Both the position numbers and the translations under genes were made by a program. From Amylostereum areolatum (taxonomy: Eukaryota; Basidiomycota; Agaricomycetes; Russulales; Stereaceae), in NCBI GenBank assembly GCA_012932865.1, contig SAXG01000110.1, positions 1 through 64,000 on the forward strand: a DNA stretch of 64,000 nucleotides. Direction: 5' to 3'. Under the pieces are notes generated by a model. That model was not told the DNA's origin, made no database searches, and saw nothing but the letters and a program-made list of their open reading frames with translations. This document shows positions 55,525 to 64,000 of the stretch, piece after piece; position 1 is the stretch's first letter, and every line of letters starts with the position of its first letter.

Positions 55525-57476
55525 AGCTCGGAATACGACTTTGGCATGTCCTAACTCGCGGTTCTTCAGTATCTGGATTATTATTCTCGTGTCGAATACG
55601 ACCTTACCTACTTCATATGCAGCGATTAGAGTGAATGAATCTGATCTCTTCAACTTTACGGGTCGACATACGAAAGGGTACGATACAAACGCGCGCGCGC
55701 TGAATCTGAATAGAGCGTCAAAGAGACGCCGCAGGCATCGACGGTCCCAGAAAAATTTTCTTAAACGTCGTCGAGTGAATAAGCCACATACCTCGGCGCG
55801 AATTGTTACAAGACCGAGATGAGGTAGATGCCCAGGGCGAGGGTTTGGAGTGAAATGTCGATAGAGAGGAAGTGGTTGGCAAATGGAGGTTCTGTCTTGC
55901 ATTCAAGGAAAATGACTCGATCAGGATTGACGTCTGCATTGAACGGAGGTGACTCGGTGTGGATCGACGGCGAACAACGTTAGAAAGAAGCTTACTCCAT
56001 GGTGCAAAAAAATTAGACTTCACATCCGCCCTCTCCTCTCTGCTCCTTCATCGCGAGTCAAAACAAGTCAACTTGTTCTTGGTGTCCGTGAGCTAGGCTC
56101 AGACGGAAATTCGATATCCCGAGCGACGACAGATCGGCGCTGAGTCAGCGGTACCGAGGTGGGGTCGCTGGCGGCCACTGGTCCGTGCGTCGGGAAGTCT
56201 CGCGACTTTCCAGCGCAACATTGAATGCTTTGACCACGAGAATTTCGGCGTGGGCCTTTGACTCTGTTGCGAATAGCGGGGCGTGGGTTGGCGTCTGGAG
56301 CTGAAGCTCTGAAGCGCGTAAGCTCCGGCCCCATGGGATGGGCTGTACATACTGCACGTCTTACATACCACTCATGTCTTTGGAAGATTATTTGAATCAC
56401 AGCCTTTTTGATACTAGTCAGTATATGGATGAATGGCGGAGGGGGGTGGAAGACCCTGGAGGAGGTGAACAAAAGTCGAAAGGACTCGATGACGTTGTCC
56501 CGACTTGGTGGCCGTGCCGGCATTTACCGGTTACCGCAAGCGCGTCATCGCGTCATGATTCATCCGATCTCGCCGTGACGGTGTTGGAACTTGGAACTTT
56601 GCACTATGTAAGTTTCATGTACCCTTACGAACTCCGGCTCTAGAAGTTTCTCTAGGAGGGTTCTCAAGCAGACGGCCAGGTAAATCTATCTGACTTGTTT
56701 TCGAAGTCGCTAAGAAATGGCTTGTAGATTCGACCGTGGTTTTTATGAGGCGCTGGATGATGCCAATCGATGATGGATGAGTAAGTCACATTGAAGCGCC
56801 ACCGGGCGATGTAGACCGCCGCTCCTTGGTTCTTGTCGGAATGTCAGCACTGCTAACAATTGTTGGAGGAGCCAGCGGTGCGGAATCTTTTTCGACGTGA
56901 CGGTCTTCAAAGCGCACAGCCTAGGGACGGATGCGCGATCAAGAAAAATTACGACTGTGGCACTGGTCTCAGACTACTCATGGAAAACAAGACGCGCGCG
57001 AAATACACTGCTGTCCAAGTAAGTCCACCGGTTGCCTGTCGGCCTGAGCAAGCCCCTGTTGAAGCCCCATCAAACACCAGCGGCTCCTCGGAAAGAGAAA
57101 TGTTGTTCGACCGTCTCGTACGTCCGACGTGCGCCTGCGCATCGGTTAAACGCGAGAGGTATGTCCCCCATGTGCTCATACTACACCCGTCTCCCAGCCA
57201 GCTAGAGATGCCTGTCTTATCTGTGTCTTCTCACTCTTCTCATCTTGAACTTTCAGAGGCGTACACATGCCCCTCGTCGCCGATTGGTGCATCTTCCGTT
57301 GTCAGCATCCTCCTAGCCATCGGCAAGCCTCGCGTTTCTCTGTTATCTGGCCACAACATCACTTATATGTATGCAAACAGGGCTCATGGCGGTCAGTGCT
57401 TATGCATGCCTGACACAGCACACCACCCCACCTTGGTTCAATAACCGCATCGCCGCCGTTAACGCTTTAGCAGATC
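55525..57476. other. No gene recognised
   Basis: About 2 kb of mixed low-complexity and A/T-richer DNA. Possible upstream exons of the next candidate (around 57,240-57,410, hydrophobic SSVVSILLAIGKP) cannot be joined with confidence. Confidence 0.4.
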
Positions 57477-57827
57477 GTGAGCATAATCTTCCGTTTCGCG
57501 ATATCATATGTTGATGCTGGGCTTCTGTGCATATGGATGCGTCGATTCGTGATAGAACTCTTCGAAGAGCTCGCGGGCTATCACCGTCAAAGTGCACCTG
57601 AGGGCACCGTTGAAACCTTACATCGACGCCGTATACGCCCAGTTGCCGCTCCTCGCGAGGGCACTAACCCACGTTGGAACCTGGGCGGCATTCATGTGGC
57701 GCCTGCGCGGGGGATCGCGCGTCCTGGAGAAAACGCCGTTGGTCCTGCGGGTGCTGCCATTTCCTTCGTCCAAGGAGCCGGAGTGGGAGGACAAGGAACA
57801 TATTTACACAACTCAGGGATGCCTTGA
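57477..57827 (+). CDS. Possible exon of a small membrane protein
   Basis: After an acceptor-like TTTAGCAG near 57,473, the frame reads a hydrophobic segment (IIFRFAISYVDAGLLCIWM). A basic and proline-rich stretch (RRRIRPVAAPREGTNPRW) and a Gly/Ala-rich tail ending HNSGMP follow. The layout is reminiscent of the small membrane proteins at 25.6 and 54.5 kb. Upstream exons are uncertain and no family is recognised. Confidence 0.3.
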   Translation: MSIIFRFAISYVDAGLLCIWMRRFVIELFEELAGYHRQSAPEGTVETLHRRRIRPVAAPREGTNPRWNLGGIHVAPARGIARPGENAVGPAGAAISFVQGAGVGGQGTYLHNSGMP

Positions 57828-58530
57828 GGCGAGCGCGAATCCTCGCCCTGGCGCCGATAGGGGTGGATAGCGAAAAAATGCAGCCCATTTACTCACGGAG
57901 TTGTTCCATGGACGCTCTTTTCGGTTCGTATGAAACCCCACGCGTCACCTGCACCACCCTCAAGGCCTTAGAAGTCAGGGCATCCCCCTTCGAAGGCCGG
58001 CTTCTGCTCTTCCTTTCTGAATGATTGTACCTAGACCAGCATTCGATTTTTGCCATTACAATGGATCCGTGAGGACACTTTGAGGACACCTGTGACCTAT
58101 GTACCATCGTGTTTGAATCCACTCAAGTACTATAGAGACATGATGTTTCAAATCAGCCGGGTTTTATCGAACGATGATCAACGCCTGTGATGTCTCTTTC
58201 TTTTTGACGAGCTTATGGCGTTAATTGGCGAGCTGCCCTCAGACTGAACTCCAAATTATTATTATAGTGCTCTGCCGACGACGGAGGTGGCCGTATGGGG
58301 TAGCCGGCGCGGCCGGGAGATGCCGAATGGCACGTGAGCAATATTTGTCAGTTTGCCCGCTGTCTTCATCGTTCTTAGCTATGCCTGTTCTCATCTCTCA
58401 TCTCACTTCCTCTTTCCCCGTCCCCTCCCCCACTCGTGGATAACACCGCCTTGACGTCCTCACATATTCGATTCCATTTCTCGACAAGCTAGACACTTCT
58501 CCGCCTCAACGTATCTCAGTGACCGTAACA
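57828..58530. other. Intergenic, promoter side of thioredoxin reductase
   Basis: No gene seen. Pyrimidine-rich tracts at 58,360-58,440 precede the thioredoxin reductase start, as is common in fungal promoters. Confidence 0.45.
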
Positions 58531-60072
58531 ATGGCACCACCGTACGCGACGAACGGCACCAACGGAACCAAGGGGGCGAACGGTCAGAGTTCGAAGATGC
58601 ACTCTAGTGTGGTGAGTAAGCTCTTTTGTTTTGAACCCGGCTGCTCCGAGGGTACGATGGCAGGATGGATGGGACGTAGGACATGAGACATTACGCTCTC
58701 GCCGTCGCGGAGGTGGGCGTGGACGGCTGATGGATCGCGATGGCGGGCACTGCTATGACGATGTGCGCAAAGTGACGCTACCTCATCCGGTTGCTGCTAT
58801 TTATTGCTGCAACTATTGGTTCAACGAACGCAATCCTTATCATTTCCATACCGACCGCGCGTCCGTCCTTCGCATCGCTCACGCAGACGCTCGGTCACAG
58901 GTCATCATTGGCTCTGGCCCCGCAGGACACACCGCCGCCATCTACCTCGCCCGCGCCAATCTTCAGCCTGTTCTTTTTGAGGGTTACATGGCTAACGGCT
59001 TCGCCGCGGGGGGTCAACTCACCACCACCACCGACGTCGAGAACTTCCCTGGTTTCCCTACCGGCGTGCTGGGCCCCGAGCTCATGGACAAGTTCCGCGC
59101 ACAGTCTCTGCGCTTCGGCACCCGCATCATCACAGAGACTGTCGCGAAGCTCGACCTTTGCCGCCGTCCCTTCAAATACTGGCGCGAATACCAGGAGAAC
59201 GAGGAGCCGGAGACGGCGGACGCCGTCATTATCGCGACGGGCGCGAGTGCGAAGCGTCTCGGCCTCAAGGGTGAAGAGACCTATTGGCAAAGCGGTATCA
59301 GTGCTTGTGCCGTTTGTGACGGCGCCGTCCCCATCTTCCGTAACAAACCCCTCGCCGTGATCGGTGGTGGTGATTCAGCGGCGGAGGAAGCGACTTGTAA
59401 GTGCGCTCCACCTCCATTGCGTTGCCCTCCCCCACGTAGGCTGACCTCACCCAGACCTGACCAAGTATGGGTCCCACGTTTACGTCCTCGTACGCCGAAA
59501 TGAACTTCGCGCTTCCAAAATTATGGCCAAGCGGGTGCTGAACAACCCTAAAATCGTGCGCCCTCCCCTCTTTTCTGAACTGCGCCATTCTAACCATGTC
59601 GGTAGACTGTTCTCTGGAACACGGTCGCAACAGAATGTCAGGGCGACGGCGACTTGCTCAATAATTTGCGCATCAGAAACGTGTCAACGGGCCAGGAGTC
59701 CGATCTTCCAGTCAATGGTCTCTTTTACGCCATCGGTATGTTCTTTCTCGCGAGCGCCCGCTCTTGGTCCGAAGTGGACGCCTGGCTAACGTACGGCTGC
59801 GCGGGTTCCCGTCTTCTTTTCTGTCTCTGTCCCTTTGTACAGGTCACGAACCGGCGACAGATCTCGTGCGCGACCAGCTGCAGACAGACGCGGACGGGTA
59901 CATTATCACCGTGCCTGGGACAACGCAGACGTCCATCCGTGGTGTGTTTGCGGCAGGCGACGTGCAGGACAAACGTTACCGCCAGGCAATTACCAGCGCA
60001 GGGAGTGGTTGCATGGCCGCGCTCGAGGTAGAGAAGCTCATCGCGGAAGAGGAGGAACTGGGAGACGACTGA
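58531..60072 (+). CDS. trr1: NADPH-dependent thioredoxin reductase
   Basis: A low-molecular-weight FAD-containing reductase that passes electrons from NADPH to thioredoxin in the cytosol. Exon 1 encodes [18 protein letters not shown]; a roughly 290-bp first intron follows, ending at CGGTCACAG (58,900). The FAD dinucleotide fold is seen as [19 protein letters not shown], the redox centre as [12 protein letters not shown], and the NADPH fold as [32 protein letters not shown] is the second FAD motif, with the C terminus at LGDD. Four later introns are short and in phase. The length is normal for the family. Housekeeping function; no unusual features apart from the long first intron. Confidence 0.92.
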
Positions 60073-61156
60073 AGGCAACGCTAGAGAAGATAAGAACAAC
60101 TCCATGGTGGCGACGTTTTTGTATAAGTATCTGATCGCGACGAAGGGGGCTCTCCTTCGTGAATTTTTTTCCATCGATTGGGTCATCGTGCGCATTTGGA
60201 CTGGGCTGCTAATTTTCAATGTATTTCTCTCTATGAATATTCGCTCTGTGTAGATTGGCCGATAGTCGCTTTCGATGGCGGCGACTTGAACAAGACGAAA
60301 AGGGTTTGAACGCGGAGATTGGCTCGTCGCGCCCTTGCTCAGTCAGAGGTGGTATTGGGGCCGCTGGCTGACGGTCTTTCTGATTTGCTGGGTGTTGTCT
60401 ATCCCCTTCGGCACGCGTCATGCCGACCGCGGGGTCGTGGAGAATTCGATATTGAACATTTGAGCTCGAGGCACGTCTCCTCGACATCTCCTTTGGGGTC
60501 GGTGCGCTCCGCCCCGTTTGTTTTATGGATGAATTGAAACGGTTAGAAAGGCCACCCACGGCTTGCAGACCCTGAAGCTAGGATCACAGTTGTTGTGCGC
60601 AAGCTTTAATTCATCCCGCCTCCACAGAGACCGAAGGCCTAAAGGTGCATGCAACACGCACAGGATGATGTCACAGATATCTTTCCCCGCAAAAGCCGCG
60701 AACCGGTTCTACGCACCGGTCGCCGCGCCGAAGGTCGGTAGGTCTGCGTTGTCCATATGGCGTTAGATGTCCGTCTTGCCCGTCTCTGGAAAAATCGATC
60801 CGCTGCAATAAAGCGAATATGCGGTCGACGGTCAGTAGCTTTACGCCCGTTCGCCTTCCGATGTGCTCGGGAGATGTCATATTCCTATACAGCGCCTTGA
60901 ATGCCTCCAGGGCCGTTCACGATAAACGAGGAAGGTCGGGATTCACGAAACAGCGAGGGGCAAAGCCGCTCGTCCTCTCGATTAAAGGTTAAAATCGACG
61001 GCAATGACTCTTTCGTCCCCGCACGGTGGCTCCAAAGGTTTTTAATAACATCAAACGACGCCCATCTGTCGTTTCGTTCCACAAAGGTGACACTAGCTTC
61101 GCTTCCTGCTCCCCGCCACCCGCGCTATGCATCCCACAGACACCGCCGGAGAAAAA
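60073..61156. other. Intergenic between convergent genes, no gene recognised
   Basis: About 1.1 kb with small unrelated open frames only. No repeat or hairpin stands out. Confidence 0.5.
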
Positions 61157-63935
61157 TCAAGCGGCGAGATCGCATGCCCTGGGGCGCAAAGCGCACCATT
61201 CTGGCTGAAGCCTGATCGCACGTATGCCCCGCTTTTCCATCCTGAACGCGACGTCATGTAGACGGGGCAGCGCAGAGCCAACGTCGCCCCCGGGGCCCGT
61301 CCAGAAGACCTCGGCACTTGCAGCGGCACGGGGCCACACGATGGAGTCTAGGTTGGCTGGGGAGGATTGCTCGGTCCAGAGCAACTGCTGACCTTTTTTT
61401 CAGGATCAGATCGGCGGCGCGGTCGGAGAAGAGCTGTGGACCGTACCCCCCAGGATAAGTTTCGCCTGAGCCTCAGTAAGGTTCGCCGTCGGGTCGAACG
61501 AGTATGCCTACAAAAATGTGCACGGTAAAAATGTGCGCCGATGAATTGACTGCTGTTGATCGAAGGAGAAGAGTCTTCCTGTACTTGCCTTCTGCCATGT
61601 TTGAACGGATCGCACCAACTGTTACTATAGCACCGGAGAAACGGTGAGAAGGGCGATTACGGAGCCATACAGACACCTACGCGTTTCCGTTCGCGCCCAA
61701 CCACTCGCCCGCACCGCAATCCTAAATGTTCGGCGGGGATTTTAGAGGGATGTCCGAAGGGGATGTCGAAGCGGGGCAGTAAACGAACCAGGTAGAAATA
61801 ATCTGACGCGGAATGCACCACGCGGAACCCTTTCTCCGCCACAGCCGCCACGTTCTCGGACGAGATCCACACCCTAATTAAATACAAACGGACGACATAA
61901 TGAACGGGATAATGAACGGGAGAGGCACGGCGCAGACTTACATGACAACCGTGTCCGCCCCGAGAGTGGCGTTGTAATTGAGCACCATCTCTGACCGCAA
62001 TAGCATAAATGTGCGATTCTGTCACTCGGAGGAGGATAAATCAAGAGGACCTTCCCAGACAACCGGCGTCTTTGCTTTCGCACGCAAAGAAGAGTGCGTC
62101 GCCTGGACGAATACGTCGAGAGCTTCGGCGAGCGTCTTTCCCGAAGCCTTGAGCTCGTCCTGCGTATCCTGGTCCTGGGCGTAACAGTTCATGTTGACCT
62201 CGTCGCCACCCGTGCTCATCAACCCTGACGGGAACATATCCGCGACGGCAGATAGCAAGCCCTGGGTGAAATTTGTCACCCTCTGCGAGGCGAGGCGAAG
62301 CTGTCCCGCCGGCGGTTCTACGTGTGAGAACGCGGGGTTACTAAGATGGCCAAATGAAAAGATGCAACGGAGACACACCGTTGGCGTTATTCGTCCAAGG
62401 CGTCGCATACGGGCAGGCCACGAAGTCGGGGTGCGACTCGCCGATGATGGCGGTATGTCCAGGAGTATCGATCTCCTGTGAGAACGCCAGATGGCATCGG
62501 CATGCCAGGTCTGATCAAAGCGGCGTATCAACTTACGACTAAAACGTCTATTCCTCGCTTCGGGTAGCATGAGGTTTGGACAATTGGAGGCAAAACACGC
62601 GAGACTTACTGCGCCCGCGTAGTCAACGATGTCTTTGACGTCTTCGGGGGTGTACACGGATGAAGACGAGTAAGAGCCCTTGGCTGACACCTCCATGAAG
62701 CCCGGAATTTGCAGCGGGAAGCTTTGGCTGTCGACGACGTGCCAATGGAAGGTGCTCATCTGGAAGCGCTCCGATCAGCATCAGGAATATTGCCATGGGG
62801 GCGATGTAGACCTTAACCATGCTCATGGCGTCGAGCGTACGTTTGATGTCCGGGACAGGGAAACTGTGGGGAAAGGCCGAGATTAGCACGCCGTTTTCCG
62901 CAAATGGACCATTGTTTCTCACAAGTTCCGTGCGGTATCAAGCATAAATCCGCGGTAGGGCTGCGGCGTGCGTCAGGTATAGGGTTTATCAACTTCGACG
63001 TGGTGTAACTTCGGGGAAAGGACAACCATCAGGAAAAACCTCCCTTACTAAAAATCTACTAATTAGAGGGGGACCTTCCTAATTCCCTGTTCCCGCTGCC
63101 AACCTGCAAGGCACTACATCAATGTAGGTCCCTGTCACCCTTCTGGCCTCAACTATGTATTTGAAGTGCAAATATGAGGTCAATGTCGACGACGGTGCAT
63201 CGAAATGTGTACGGGGTTTTGTGAGAATAGAGCCCGTTAGTTCACTTTAGGAAGGTCCCCCTCTAACTAGCGCTAATTTGCTGGATTTGTTGATTTTAGT
63301 AAGGGAGGTTTTTCCTGATGACGGTAAGCACTCACATACGACGGCGCGTCGGATATATTCATCGGCGCTTGGAGGGTATACAGGGCATCGCCACTGGCGT
63401 ACCAGAGTTGCTCGAATGTGGTGAGGCCCCTGAGAAATCCGAGGGAGGAGTTGGCGCGAAGAAAGGCAAGGGATCCGTTTGTTGGGATGGATAGGTCGTA
63501 CGCCTCATCACGTTCCGTCAACGGCGCCCGAGCTTCCTCCGTGATGCTCTTCAGCGCGACCGTCTCATTGACAGGAGTCTGAAGAACAACGTTCAGGCCC
63601 TCGTCCGATGTACCCGTCGTGTGTAACGTAGCGCTCGTCCACAGTTGCACGGTGAGAGCAGATAAGAACGGCGCATTTGCAATTGCGTCAGCGTCAGCTG
63701 CTGCCCGTCCTGGGACGAGTCGTTCGAGTTTATCGCTCCATAAAAGCGAGTTTGCTCGTGAAACGGCGTCTTGAAGGTCCTGAGGTGTATTAGGGATATC
63801 AAGTTGGATATCGAAGTGGGGGGATAAGAGCAAGGCGGTCGATCCTGTTTCGAGAACACGGGGTTGAGGCCAGATGGCTACTATACATGGCGACAAGATC
63901 AAAAATGAAAGCAGAAATAATTTGAGCAAGGGCAT
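61157..63935 (-). CDS. GH20 beta-N-acetylhexosaminidase
   Basis: A secreted chitin-degrading glycosidase acting by substrate-assisted catalysis. A signal peptide (MPLLKLFLLSFLILSPCIVA) precedes the N-terminal domain (IWPQPRVLETGS). The TIM barrel shows PYRGFMLDTARN, MSTFHWHVVDSQSFPLQ, EIDTPGHTAII and the catalytic pair in GGDEVNMNC. VNWVWSSE-like VWISSENVAAVAEKG, LLWTEQSSPANLDSIVWPRA and RLQPEWCALRPRACDLAA follow to the stop. Some ten introns are needed. Intron 1, starting at 63,335, contains a 294-bp inverted-repeat element. Near 61,580 the family pattern PFKTWQKAYSF would need one more A in an AAA run. An alternative in-frame donor gives PFKHGRRQAYSF without any indel. Confidence 0.9.
63027..63320. 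mobile_element. MITE-like inverted-repeat element in an intron
   Basis: 294 bp with ends that are identical inverted copies for 27 bp (beginning CATCAGGAAAAACC and continuing TCCCTTACTAAAA). Further in lies a second matched inverted block, TTAGAGGGGGACCTTCCTAA. There is no coding capacity. It lies wholly within intron 1 of the GH20 gene, so splicing can remove it. No target duplication could be defined. Confidence 0.85.
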
Positions 63936-64000
63936 GATGGACTTTGAGTGTTCTTTCCCCCGGGTGATTGTGGTGATCGTGGTTGGGTGAAAAGAAGCGT

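Noticed and set aside
1..64000. CRISPR arrays, bacterial operons, rRNA or tRNA genes
   Set aside because: No spaced repeats of that kind, no ribosomal RNA sequence and no cloverleaf that I could support; the intron-rich genes are fungal.

Overview
This is genomic DNA from a filamentous basidiomycete, probably an Agaricomycete. The genes are rich in 45-65 bp GT-AG introns, and the families present are typical of mushrooms: DUF6533- and DUF6535-type proteins, F-box/leucine-rich proteins, and a KDZ transposase with a CxC2 cysteine cluster. Exon structures below were worked out by eye from reading frames and splice sites.

Host part, left (1-28,724): a cytochrome P450 with one frame break; a DUF6533-like membrane protein; a truncated and a full F-box protein; a DUF6535 protein with two 1-nt frame breaks; a PHO84-type phosphate transporter; a secreted type-B carboxylesterase; then about 9 kb holding only weak candidates, the best being a small three-exon membrane protein at 25.6 kb.

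Central part (28,725-54,166): a 25.4 kb element bounded by identical 22-bp terminal inverted repeats. It carries an apparently intact KDZ transposase, a TET/JBP-type 2-oxoglutarate/Fe(II) dioxygenase, a Zn2Cys6-like/coiled-coil protein, a protein with repeated [FY]-x-I-R-R-P-P motifs, and three proteins I do not recognise. TRCCGA (TGCCGA or TACCGA, either strand) is strongly enriched in the two stretches I counted, including in introns, hairpins and a subterminal 18-bp tandem array. A young Ty3/gypsy chromovirus (34,054-41,569; 458-bp LTRs with 3 differences; perfect 5-bp target duplication ACGGC) sits inside the Zn2Cys6-like gene. It shows a TATA box, a probable transcription start, a Tf1-like self-priming site, a -1 frameshift heptamer between gag and pol, and a polypurine tract.

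Host part, right (54,167-64,000): a small secreted or membrane protein, one weak candidate, an NADPH thioredoxin reductase, and a GH20 beta-N-acetylhexosaminidase whose first intron carries a 294-bp MITE-like inverted-repeat element.

Working model: the KDZ element is a self-contained mobile unit that brings its own transposase, its own cytosine-modification enzyme (inferred from family) and a candidate DNA-binding protein of a class that usually reads CGG triplets, together with a dispersed CCG-containing motif such a protein could recognise.
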